From: an uncultured Bizionia sp.
GTDB taxonomy: Bacteria; Bacteroidota; Bacteroidia; Flavobacteriales; Flavobacteriaceae
Direction: 5' to 3'
Assembly (NCBI GenBank): GCA_947496215.1
Contig: CANMCF010000002.1
Coordinates: 124,001-188,000 of the forward strand
DNA length: 64,000 bases
Both the position numbers and the translations under genes were made by a program. The notes below the pieces were generated by a model that worked only from the letters and a program-made list of their open reading frames with translations, ran no database searches and was not told the origin of the DNA. Positions 23,201 through 36,299 of the stretch are shown piece by piece. Numbering within the stretch: position 1 is the stretch's first letter; the number at the start of each line of letters is the position of its first letter.

Positions 23201-23325
23201 ATCTTTATCCTGAAGTTGAAATCAATCTCTCCAGGGAGTGGCGAGGCAATTCCCTTTATGTCGAAAAGATCCCAAAGGATGCTTTCGGCTTGTTGTATGG
23301 TGATTTGTAAGTTAGCGTAGCTCAT
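20299..23325 (-). CDS. Three-domain fusion: APH-type kinase, M23 peptidase domain, class III PLP phospho-lyase/aminotransferase
   Basis: A 1008-residue fusion without signal peptide. Residues 1 to about 330 are an aminoglycoside/choline-kinase-like domain with catalytic VVHNDANDNNV and the metal-binding AIDYGDA. Residues about 430-560 are an M23-type domain with zinc ligands in IHLGIDYWLPSG and VPHLHFQ. Residues about 590-1008 are a class III PLP enzyme with SDEVQTGCGRMGKTFWGF and catalytic Lys in TIGKPLGNGHP. As I recall, the human HYKK kinase and the PHYKPL and ETNPPL phospho-lyases correspond to the outer domains and act on 5-hydroxylysine or ethanolamine: phosphorylation, then elimination of phosphate and ammonia. 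Between two GH2 genes in a galactose operon and near two hydroxyproline loci, hydroxylysine is the favoured substrate; ethanolamine is the alternative. The role of the M23 domain is unclear. Confidence 0.88.
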   Translation of the reverse strand: MSYANLQITIQQAESILWDLFDIKGIASPLPGEIDFNFRIKIENEEGYILKVSRPDEDDEYLDFQQKLLQFVEDKGKNITAPKVIRDKDGNSISEIIDNFGNQRKVRLLSWVSGRVWSSVNPQLDDLRFSLGEQCGALTEALQGFDHAEAHREFEWDVSQSLWTTKHLDLFSLEEKEILSSFQKRFEVSQNDYSKLRKSVVHNDANDNNVIVSDDLIDPVVKAAIDYGDAIHTQIINDLAISCAYCIMHHNDPLEASLSIVRGYHSSFPLLEEELAHLHTAIAMRLVISVTKSAINKIKEPDNEYLLISEKPAWEVLEKWHLIHPDFAECSFRSACGFNPHPKQEAFENWSSKEQFLLSDIFPTISKDEVHHLDLSVSGKWIGHQQDFNDLDLFQFKIDQLQKTIPNKIIAGGYLEPRALYTSTSYDMIGNNGRESRSIHLGIDYWLPSGTPVHALLEGEVVIAVNDSGNKEYGGLVVLKHSISNIEFYTLYGHLTVSGATQHNVGDRIKKGEKIAELGLPSENGNWVPHLHFQVLLSLFGHINDFPGVAYLRQVEVWKSICPNPNSLFKSEALQNGDDTSNEELINYRKQHLGKSLSLQYKVPIKMVRGAGQYLMDQYGQKYLDTVNNVAHVGHEHHQVVKAGQEQMALINTNSRYLHENINALAKELIETLPPKLNVLHFVNSGSEANELAIRMVKASTGERDVVASEVGYHGNANMCIDMSSYKFDGKGGQGAPEHTHIFPLPDAFRGKYRGHDTADRYVEEVQRQIDIIHEKGRGVGALIIEPIISCGGQVELPDGFLPKAYEVIRNAGGLCISDEVQTGCGRMGKTFWGFQLHNVVPDIVTIGKPLGNGHPVAAVACTQEVANAFANGMEYFNTFGGNPVSCAIATEVLRTVKREKLQENALSVGEYLKTELKALSLEFPIIGDVRGQGLFLGIELVDAKLNPLANQTDYLANRMKDHGILMSTDGPDHNVLKIKPPIVFTKDNAEELLFYLKKTLAEDFMKL

Positions 23326-23332
23326 TACTTTT

Positions 23333-28644
<5,312 letters not shown>

Positions 28645-28661
<17 letters not shown>

Positions 28662-29565
28662 AGCTTCTTAAATTAATCATCCAACTTATCTTGTGTGTCT
28701 CTTTTGGTTTTAAAATTTGTAATCCGTAATTGTTGTTAAAACTATTGGCTGGAGCTGTAGTTGGTTCTATGGCTATGTGGTTTCTATCTTTTGGGGTGTA
28801 TATCTGCAAATAGTTCTCCTTGTAGGAAGTACTTAGTTCTATTTCGTAATCCGGTGTTTTGAAGTTCACATTGTTCTTGTTCAGAATAAAGCAATCGTCA
28901 AAGGAGTTGTCTTTTATTTGCAGTGATTCATCAAGTGATATGTCTGTTGTCTTTATGGGAATCATGGCCTTGTCGACTACGAATTTCTTGTTGCTTTTAA
29001 TCCCGATGAAACTATTGTATAGATCACTACTCGAAAAATAGGGATGCCAACCTATGTTGAAAGGAAAGGGTTTGGTGTCTGTGTTCTTGACGGATACCTT
29101 CAATTTTAAATCTGTGTCGGTTAAAGTGTATTTGAGAGAGATGGAATAATTGAAAGGAAAGCCTTTTGGTTTATGTGTTTCTTTGTATTCCAATGTGGCA
29201 GAAGCATGGGCTTCTGTTATTTCTTTGGTAATTACCTTGAAAGTCTTGTTGTAAACCAAGCCATGAAGTGCATTCTTCTCTTCTTTTTCATTTGTTTCCA
29301 ATAGGTATTCGTTTTCTCCGAAAGTATATTTTCCTTCCTTTATTCTATTGGAAAATGGGAATAGAACTGAGGATGCATAGCTGGTTTCATAGTCCATATT
29401 GTCCAATGTTTTGATAATGGACTTGTCGTTAATGGATAGTTCTTGTAAACTGCCTCCTAAATTAAGAGCAATTGTAGCATGCGATTTCTTGTTTGGACTT
29501 TGTAATTTTAAATGGTCTAATGCGCTGTTTTTATCTTCAATGGATTCTATATCAAAAAGTAACAT
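28645..29565 (-). CDS. galM: Aldose 1-epimerase (galactose mutarotase)
   Basis: A 306-residue beta-sandwich mutarotase. Catalytic His lies in FNIGWHPYFSS and catalytic Glu in IAIEPTTAPANSFNN; VLFPFSNRIKEGKYTFG is also typical. It converts beta-galactose (released by GH2 enzymes) to the alpha form used by GalK. No signal peptide is obvious, so it is cytoplasmic. It begins four bases after the GntR regulator stop and overlaps the GH63-like gene, so it is the second gene of the operon. Confidence 0.9.
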
Positions 29566-29569
29566 GGGT

Positions 29570-30565
29570 TTAGAGGGATTTTCGTATAATTAAATTGTTA
29601 GGGTTTTCTATTTGTGCAAATTCTTTGTTTATTATCATTTCGGCCAAACGTTTTCCCATAGCGTTGAAATCTGTGGATATGGTAGTGATGCCATCTTCCA
29701 CGATTTCTTTCAACAATGTGTCGTTGTATGAAATGATGCCGAGGTCCTTGGAAAGGACCAAATTGAGTTCTTTGATCTTTTTTATGATGCGAATCAAGTT
29801 TCTGTCATCTGGAATTAAATAGACCTCTCCTCTTTCAGGAGCTCTATCGCCTATCTTGTCTATCACTTCGTATTCAAAATCATTTTTCATACAAAACTTT
29901 TCAAAGCCATGAAGCATGCCTTTGGGTTCTATGTCCTTTTGAAAAAGTAAGATCAATTTCTTGTATTTCCTCAATAGTTCCAAGCCATTCGACAATGCCG
30001 TGAAAATATCCTTTTCGAAGTTTTGGAATATGGAAGGATATTTGGACAATTCTTGATGCATTTGATCAAGTATGTAAACCTTATCGGTTGGTAACCTTTC
30101 CAAAAAGAGATTGGTTTCCTTCAAATTGGCAGGCATAATGACATAGGTATTGTATATTCCTATGTTGTCATATATTAGTTTATTGAAAACCTTGTGATTG
30201 AAATGATGAAAAAAGATATCGACTTCGATGTTGTCTCCCAAATTTTCTATGAACGAATTGAATAGCTCCTCTTTAAATCCATTGAACTCGTCGAAAAGAA
30301 GAAATATCTTTTGTTGGGTATCTACGTTTTCCGTCTTTACATAATATCCTTTGCCTGGTACGGATTGTATTATTCCTCTGGTTTTGAGGTCGTTGTAGGC
30401 AAGTAGAACGGTGTCTCTTGATAAGGAGAACCTAAATTTAATGCTATTTATGGAGGGCAACTTATCCCCTCTTTTGTACACACCATTAAGGATGGATTCT
30501 TCAATGGATTTAATAATTTGCTTGTATTTTGGAATACCCGTATTTTCTTTAATCATAAAATTCAT
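29570..30565 (-). CDS. GntR-family transcriptional regulator with periplasmic-binding-protein-like sensor domain
   Basis: A 331-residue regulator. Residues about 10-80 are a winged helix of the GntR type (KYKQIIKSIEESILNGVYKRGDKLPSI, FSLSRDTVLLAYNDLKTRGII, GKGYYVKT). The remaining 250 residues have the pattern of a LacI-like sugar-binding sensor domain, ending in DLGIISYNDTLLKEI and ISTDFNAMGKRLAEMI. It heads the ten-gene operon and so probably controls its own transcription. It is divergent from the GH36/GH97/sulfatase unit, and a near-perfect palindrome at 30592-30609 lies between. The likely effector is galactose or a glycan fragment. An alternative ATG four codons in would shorten it slightly. 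Confidence 0.9.
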   Translation of the reverse strand: MNFMIKENTGIPKYKQIIKSIEESILNGVYKRGDKLPSINSIKFRFSLSRDTVLLAYNDLKTRGIIQSVPGKGYYVKTENVDTQQKIFLLFDEFNGFKEELFNSFIENLGDNIEVDIFFHHFNHKVFNKLIYDNIGIYNTYVIMPANLKETNLFLERLPTDKVYILDQMHQELSKYPSIFQNFEKDIFTALSNGLELLRKYKKLILLFQKDIEPKGMLHGFEKFCMKNDFEYEVIDKIGDRAPERGEVYLIPDDRNLIRIIKKIKELNLVLSKDLGIISYNDTLLKEIVEDGITTISTDFNAMGKRLAEMIINKEFAQIENPNNLIIRKSL

Positions 30566-30591
30566 TTTACGAATATATCAATTAAAAAATA

Positions 30592-30609
30592 AACTAGTAG
30601 CTACTGGTT
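30592..30609. promoter_or_regulatory. Candidate GntR operator in the divergent intergenic region
   Basis: AACTAGTAGCTACTGGTT is an 18-bp palindrome with one mismatched pair around the perfect core AGTAGCTACT. It lies 26 bases upstream of the GntR start and 45 bases upstream of the chosen GH36 start, so one bound dimer could control both units. A weak rightward -7 box (TATTTTAG at 30632) lies just downstream. The assignment rests on symmetry and position. Confidence 0.5.
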
Positions 30610-30653
30610 GGTTTTTTTCCGTATTTAATGCTATTTTAGTCAAAAAAAAGTTG

Positions 30654-32537
30654 ATGAGTTATTTTAACTGGGATAAATTAATAGGTTATGCCTTTTTAAA
30701 AGGGGGAAAAGCGATGTCGTTTTTCCTATTATCCTTATGTCTAATCACGAGTGGCAATGCTCAAGAATCAAAGGAAAGTTTCAGGCTTTCCGACAACGAC
30801 ATTGATTTGATTTACAAATCGGACAATGCAGAAATAAAGATAGAAATAGATAAAAGGGAACAAGGTCTAGAAATAGCCACGATTACTTTAAGCAATACAG
30901 AAAAGTTTACTCCTGGAAAATTATCCTTGAAATGGGCTGTGCCTTCAAATAACATTGCTGGTTATTGGAGTAGTAGCGCTTCTTTGGATAAGACGATTAC
31001 TCCAGATTGGGGGCCGGCAAAGGTAAAGTCCATGTTGTCAAGGCATGCTCCAGTAATTTCCTTGTTTGGATTTGATGATGTAAACAGACAGACATTTGCT
31101 GTTTCTGAAGCGTTGAACACAGTTATTACCAGCACTTCAGTAAAAGAAGAAAACGGGATGATGTACAATGAAGTGCAACTTTTTACCCAAAAGCACAAAG
31201 ATGTAAAGATATATAAGGTACAACTAAGATTGGATATACGTGGGGTTCCCTTTTCAAAAGCGTTGCAAGAAGTGGCTTCTTGGTGGACGTCCTTTGATTT
31301 GTACAAGCCGGCAATTGTTCCAGAAGCGGCAAAGTTACCAGTATATTCTAGTTGGTACAGTTATCATCAAAATGTATCGAAAGAAGAACTGGTGAAAGAA
31401 TGCAAACTTGCAAAGACGATGGGTTTTGAATCCATTATCGTGGATGATGGTTGGCAGACAATGGATAGCAACAGAGGATATGCCTATACAGGCGATTGGA
31501 ATCCAGAACGCATTAAGGATATGAAGGGGTTTGTGGATGCCGTACATGATTTGGATATGAAATTCATCTTATGGTATGCCGTTCCGTTTGTTGGAGAGAA
31601 ATCTGCCGCTTACGAAAAAATGAAAGGGAAATTCTTGTCCTATTGGGAAGGGCAAGGTACATATGTGTTGGATCCTAGATACCCAGAAGTGAGATCGTTC
31701 ATTATAGAGACTTATGTAAAGGCGGTTGAAGAATGGGATTTGGATGGCTTCAAATTGGATTTCTTGGGTACGTTCAGAGCAAAAAAGGACACGGAGTTGA
31801 CAACAGAAGGAGGTCGAGACTATGCTTCCGTAAATGATGGAACAGATAGATTGATGACCGATTTGATGTCTTCGTTGAGAGCAGTGAAATCAGATATAAT
31901 GGTTGAATTCAGACAGCCATATACAGGACCGGCAATGCGAAAGTATGGTAATATGCTGAGAGCAGCAGATTGCCCCAATGTAGCATTGATAAATAGAGTG
32001 GCTACCACAGATTTGAGATTGTTGAGTGGTGATACCGCAGTACATTCGGATATGCTGATGTGGCACAACAGCGAATCTACCGAAAATGCAGCGTTACAAT
32101 TGCTCAACGTAATGTTTTCCGTTCCTCAAATTTCAGTGAAATTGGCTGATATTCCAAAGGAACATTTTGAAATGGTTCGCTTCTATACAGATTATTGGTT
32201 GAAAAACAGAAATTTGATATTGGAAGGAGAATTCACTCCATATGCTCCACAAGGCAATTATCCAATGATTTCCAGTGAGAACCAATACAAAAAGATTGTG
32301 GCATTGTATGGCGATTTGATCGTCAATGCATCTTCGACTAAAGAAATGGACATCATCAATGCCAAGACATCCAATAAGATCATAATAGATGTTGTTGGAG
32401 AAAAGCAAGATTATGACTATGTAATCTACGATTGTAAGGGAAAAGAAATAAATAAAGATAAAATTAAATTAAAAAGAGGAGTGCATGTATTCGATGTCCC
32501 AGCTTCCGGATTAATTTCATTGATACCAAATAAATAA
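30654..32537 (+). CDS. GH36/GH27-clan alpha-galactosidase-like enzyme, secreted
   Basis: About 627 residues from ATG 30654, giving a signal sequence with a basic segment (LKGGKAMSFFLLSLCLITSGNAQ); ATG 30714 is a shorter alternative and the frame also runs open further upstream through non-coding-looking sequence. A beta-sandwich precedes a TIM barrel with TMGFESIIVDDGWQTMD, MKFILWYAVPFVGEKS and WDLDGFKLDFLGTF, where Asp369 fits the clan GH-D nucleophile. An acidic residue in MLRAADCPN fits the acid/base. GH36 members hydrolyse alpha-galactosides, with related specificities known. It opens the rightward unit, divergent from the galactose operon, and is followed directly by GH97. The precise substrate is not readable. 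Confidence 0.8.
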   Translation: MSYFNWDKLIGYAFLKGGKAMSFFLLSLCLITSGNAQESKESFRLSDNDIDLIYKSDNAEIKIEIDKREQGLEIATITLSNTEKFTPGKLSLKWAVPSNNIAGYWSSSASLDKTITPDWGPAKVKSMLSRHAPVISLFGFDDVNRQTFAVSEALNTVITSTSVKEENGMMYNEVQLFTQKHKDVKIYKVQLRLDIRGVPFSKALQEVASWWTSFDLYKPAIVPEAAKLPVYSSWYSYHQNVSKEELVKECKLAKTMGFESIIVDDGWQTMDSNRGYAYTGDWNPERIKDMKGFVDAVHDLDMKFILWYAVPFVGEKSAAYEKMKGKFLSYWEGQGTYVLDPRYPEVRSFIIETYVKAVEEWDLDGFKLDFLGTFRAKKDTELTTEGGRDYASVNDGTDRLMTDLMSSLRAVKSDIMVEFRQPYTGPAMRKYGNMLRAADCPNVALINRVATTDLRLLSGDTAVHSDMLMWHNSESTENAALQLLNVMFSVPQISVKLADIPKEHFEMVRFYTDYWLKNRNLILEGEFTPYAPQGNYPMISSENQYKKIVALYGDLIVNASSTKEMDIINAKTSNKIIIDVVGEKQDYDYVIYDCKGKEINKDKIKLKRGVHVFDVPASGLISLIPNK

Positions 32538-32549
32538 TTGAATAAAAGA

Positions 32550-34532
32550 ATGAAATCAATTTTCAGAAGTCAAATCATAGCTTGTTTAGTGATGCTTGTC
32601 GTCATTCAGACGACATATGCCAAAGATTACAAACTGACATCTCCGGATGGTAGCATAGTACTCATGGTTTCGGTAAATGAAAATGTTAGCTATGCCCTGG
32701 CAGTCGATGGGGAGCAGGTAATGGCTCCATCTTTTATGTCCATGATCATTTCCGATGACTTCATTCTGGGAGAAAATCCTAAGGTAACAGGAAAGAAGGT
32801 GAGATCGATAGATCAGATGTTGTATCCTCAATTGCGAGTAAAGAGCAAGGAAATAGTAGACAGATTCAACGAGTTGGAATTGAAGTTCAAAGGGAATTAT
32901 AGTATTTTTTTTAGAGCCTATGACAATGGTGTGGCATATCGATTCAAAACAAAATTGAAAGGAGACATCATTGTGAAATCCGAAGAAGCAGTCTTTAATT
33001 TTTCTGATGAATCGAAAGTGTATTTTCCTCGTGAAAAGGAATTTTTCTCCCATAATGAGCGATTGTATGAGTACAACGGCCTAGATTCCTTGTCTACAAA
33101 AGATTTGGCGAGTCTGCCTCTTTTGATAGAGCCCTCCGAAGAAACAAAATTATTGATCACGGAAACAGGTCTATTGAATTATCCGGGAATGTGGGTAACA
33201 GGAAATACAGGGAATAGTTTAAAAGCGACCTTTCCAAAATATGTCTTGGAGACTGAAGTAGACAGATTTGAAAGATGGAAGGATGATAGAAGCACTAAGC
33301 CATCGAAGGTAGGAGATTACATTGCCAAAACGAAAGGGGATAGAACATTTCCTTGGCGTATCATCGGAGTTTCAAAAACAGATGGGGATTTAATTACCAA
33401 CCAATTGTCATATCAATTGGCGGAACCAACCAGGATAAAGGATGCAAGCTGGATAAAGCCAGGAAAAGTGGCTTGGGATTGGTGGAATTTCAACAACATC
33501 TATGGAGTAGATTTCAAAGCGGGTGTAAATACCGATACATACAAGTATTATATAGACTTTGCTTCCAAGTATGGAATCGAATATGTCATTTTGGACGAAG
33601 GATGGTATGAGTTGGGAGACGTCTTGAAAATTGTGCCAGAGGTGGATGTGAAAGCATTGATAGATTATGGGAGATCGAAAAATGTGGACATTATCCTCTG
33701 GGTCGCTTGGAGTTCCTTCAATCAAAAATTGGAAGAGGCTTTGGATACTTACCAAAAGTGGGGAGTAAAAGGTGTCAAGGTGGATTTCATGCAGCGTGAT
33801 GACCAATGGATGGTGAATTATTATGAACGCGTGGCCGAAGCTTGTGCCAAACATAAATTGTTGGTGGATTTTCATGGGTCATACAAACCAGCTGGTTTAA
33901 GAAGAACGTATCCGAATGTGTTGACTAGAGAAGGTGTGAAAGGAGCAGAGAACAATAAATGGGCAAAATACATAACGCCCAAGCACAACCTGACCCTCCC
34001 TTTCATAAGAATGGTGGCAGGCCCAATGGACTACACTCCAGGCGCCATGGTAAATGCTCAAGAAAAAAACTTTGCAATTCATTGGAATAGGCCAATGGCC
34101 ATGGGGACGAGAGCACATCAAGTAGCTATGTATACCTTGTATGAAAGTCCATTGCAAATGTTATGCGATAGTCCAAGCAATTATATGAAAGAAGAAGAAT
34201 CCACGAGATTCATAGCACAAATCCCTGCAGTTTGGGACGAAACCAAGGTGTTGGATGCAAAAATTGGGGAATATCTGGCTGTAGCTCGTAAAAACGATTC
34301 GAAATGGTATGTAGGAGTCATGAATGATGAGACACGGAGAGAATTGAAAATTGACTTTTCTTTTTTAGAATCAGGAAAATATACCATCGAGATATTTAAA
34401 GATGGAGTCAATGCAGATAGATATGCCAGTGACTATAAAAAAGAAACGAAGAAAATAACAGACAAAGATGTTATTATGGCAAAGTTGGCCTCAGGAGGAG
34501 GATGGAATGCAATTGTGACAAAAGATGAATAG
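32550..34532 (+). CDS. GH97 glycoside hydrolase, probably retaining alpha-galactosidase type, secreted
   Basis: About 660 residues from ATG 32550, which gives a good SPI signal (ACLVMLVVIQTTYA); a TTG 12 bases upstream is less likely. The GH97 N-terminal beta-super-sandwich (YKLTSPDGSIVLMVSVNE) leads into a TIM barrel with YGIEYVILDEGWYE and GVKGVKVDFMQRDDQ. Asp412 in KVDFM corresponds by position to the nucleophile of retaining GH97 alpha-galactosidases; inverting SusB-type alpha-glucosidases lack it. VLTREGVKGAENNKW holds further conserved acidic residues. It starts 12 bases after the GH36 gene and overlaps the sulfatase start by 8 bases. Two alpha-galactosidase-like enzymes plus a sulfatase point to a sulfated or branched galactoside. 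Confidence 0.87.
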   Translation: MKSIFRSQIIACLVMLVVIQTTYAKDYKLTSPDGSIVLMVSVNENVSYALAVDGEQVMAPSFMSMIISDDFILGENPKVTGKKVRSIDQMLYPQLRVKSKEIVDRFNELELKFKGNYSIFFRAYDNGVAYRFKTKLKGDIIVKSEEAVFNFSDESKVYFPREKEFFSHNERLYEYNGLDSLSTKDLASLPLLIEPSEETKLLITETGLLNYPGMWVTGNTGNSLKATFPKYVLETEVDRFERWKDDRSTKPSKVGDYIAKTKGDRTFPWRIIGVSKTDGDLITNQLSYQLAEPTRIKDASWIKPGKVAWDWWNFNNIYGVDFKAGVNTDTYKYYIDFASKYGIEYVILDEGWYELGDVLKIVPEVDVKALIDYGRSKNVDIILWVAWSSFNQKLEEALDTYQKWGVKGVKVDFMQRDDQWMVNYYERVAEACAKHKLLVDFHGSYKPAGLRRTYPNVLTREGVKGAENNKWAKYITPKHNLTLPFIRMVAGPMDYTPGAMVNAQEKNFAIHWNRPMAMGTRAHQVAMYTLYESPLQMLCDSPSNYMKEEESTRFIAQIPAVWDETKVLDAKIGEYLAVARKNDSKWYVGVMNDETRRELKIDFSFLESGKYTIEIFKDGVNADRYASDYKKETKKITDKDVIMAKLASGGGWNAIVTKDE

Positions 34533-36174
34533 TTTACGAAATACCCATATGATGATAAAAACAAAAGAAGGATCAAAGGTAATGATGATATTGTTGCTAT
34601 TGACCTTGTTTCAGTTGTCTTGCGCGAAGAAGAAAGATGCGGAAGCTCAAGTTGAAGAACCTAGGCAAAAACCCAATATACTATGGATTTACCTAGAGGA
34701 TACTGCACCATTGTTGGGTGCCTATGGAACAACCCTCATTTCTACACCTAATATAGATAGTTTGGCAGAACAAGGCGTTTTGTATAAAAACGCCTTCATG
34801 CCAGCTCCAGTATGTTCGGCAAGTCGCTCCAGCATAATCACAGGAGTAATGTCCACGACCACTGGAACACAAAACCATCATAGTTCCAGAACCAAGGAGT
34901 CGGCGATTGCATTGCCGAAAGATTTGAAAACAGTTCCGGAAGTATTCAAAAAGGCAGGGTACTTTACATTCAACAACGGTAAAGATGATTATAATTTCGA
35001 TTATGATAGACGAGAACTATATAGCCAAGATTATTACATGCATCCATTGTATGGCAAGAGTGGTGCAAGATTGGATCTTGCCACTTTGAAGCAGAAGCAA
35101 CCTTTTTTCGGGCAAATACAAATGTATGGAGGAAAGGAAATCTTCTCTTCGTCCTTCAAGGACAAGGTGAAAACCCCAGTGGATCGATCAAAAATCGAAT
35201 TACCTCCCTATTTGCCTAATCACCCAGCAATTGTCGAGGAGTATGCAAACCATTTGGATGCCATTCAGATAACGGATGAAAAAGTAGGTGACATCATCAA
35301 GAAGATGAAAGAGGCGAATTTACTTGAAAACACAATTGTTTTCTTCTTTTCGGACCATGGTATGCGAATGACGAGAAACAAACAGTTTCTGTACGATGGA
35401 GGGATCCAAGTCCCATTGATCATAGCGGATTTCACAAAGCAGAATAAAGCACTTCAGGCTGGAACCATCAATGAAGATTTGATCGCAGGGTTGGATTTGG
35501 GAACAAGTTCCTTGGCATTGGCAGGAATCGAAAGACCGACATATATGGAAGGGAGAAATATGTTTGACGAAAAGGAGAAACGTGAATATGTCATCTCGAC
35601 ACGAGATCGTTGTGATTTCACCATCGACCGCATTCGTTCCGTAAGATCCAAGGAATTCAAGTACATCCGTAATTTCCTTGTCGATAGGCCATACACACAA
35701 CCTACATATATGGATGTGGATGGGATTGAATTCGTCGAGGTGATGCACCAGTTGCATACCGATGGGAAATTGAATGAAATACAAGATAGATTCATGTCTG
35801 ATGAAAGGCCGACGGAAGAATTATATGATTTGAAAAAGGATCCTTATGAATTGAACAACCTTGCAACAAATCCCGATTATGAAGAGGCCTTGAAAAAGCA
35901 TGCAGATGTTCTGGAGAAATGGATAACAGCTACAGGGGACAAAGGACAATATCCAGAAGATGAGGAAAACCTGAAATTGATGCTGGGCATATGGGGGAAA
36001 CACGCAGTGAATCCGGAATACGAACCACTTAGAAAGAAATACCCCAAGTTGGCTAGTTCCTTGTTCTATTTGAAAAGCGAACGTTTCAAACTCATAGATT
36101 CAACATATGCAGAAGCTCCTTTGGTAGAATTGAATTCACCCATTGAAAAAGAAAAACAGGGAAAGAATCCTTAA
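34525..36174 (+). CDS. Type I sulfatase (S1), formylglycine-dependent, lipoprotein
   Basis: A 549-residue sulfatase. The motif VCSASRSSIITG has Cys97, which must be oxidised to formylglycine for activity. KPNILWIYLEDTAP supplies the first metal site and FFFSDHGMRMTRNK the distal Asp-His pair. The leader (MMILLLLTLFQLSC) is SPII type. The ATG overlaps the GH97 stop by eight bases, and internal ATGs would also keep the signal. The maturation enzyme is encoded 125 bases downstream, so the pair is self-sufficient. The sulfatase subfamily and substrate cannot be named from sequence; the neighbouring GH36 and GH97 enzymes suggest a sulfated galactoside. Confidence 0.9.
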   Translation: MNSLRNTHMMIKTKEGSKVMMILLLLTLFQLSCAKKKDAEAQVEEPRQKPNILWIYLEDTAPLLGAYGTTLISTPNIDSLAEQGVLYKNAFMPAPVCSASRSSIITGVMSTTTGTQNHHSSRTKESAIALPKDLKTVPEVFKKAGYFTFNNGKDDYNFDYDRRELYSQDYYMHPLYGKSGARLDLATLKQKQPFFGQIQMYGGKEIFSSSFKDKVKTPVDRSKIELPPYLPNHPAIVEEYANHLDAIQITDEKVGDIIKKMKEANLLENTIVFFFSDHGMRMTRNKQFLYDGGIQVPLIIADFTKQNKALQAGTINEDLIAGLDLGTSSLALAGIERPTYMEGRNMFDEKEKREYVISTRDRCDFTIDRIRSVRSKEFKYIRNFLVDRPYTQPTYMDVDGIEFVEVMHQLHTDGKLNEIQDRFMSDERPTEELYDLKKDPYELNNLATNPDYEEALKKHADVLEKWITATGDKGQYPEDEENLKLMLGIWGKHAVNPEYEPLRKKYPKLASSLFYLKSERFKLIDSTYAEAPLVELNSPIEKEKQGKNP

Positions 36175-36218
36175 AATATAGACAGTACAGTTTTGGTTAA
36201 ATTGTAATTAATGCTTGT

Positions 36219-36253
36219 AATCCTATTATCCGATTTTTCGTGATAATAGGATT
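36219..36253 (+). terminator. Hairpin after the sulfatase gene (terminator or attenuator)
   Basis: AATCCTATTATC and GATAATAGGATT form a perfect 12-pair stem with an 11-base loop, followed by CTTGTTTT. It may end the GH36-GH97-sulfatase transcript or reduce read-through into the next gene. Confidence 0.65.
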
Positions 36254-36299
36254 CTTGTTTTAAAAGAATAAATGCAATATTTTCATATATTAGCTTAGT

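Noticed and set aside
30411-30653. Long N-terminal extension of the GH36 frame
   Set aside because: It runs antisense to the GntR gene and lacks a signal peptide at its start; the signal sequence lies after 30654.
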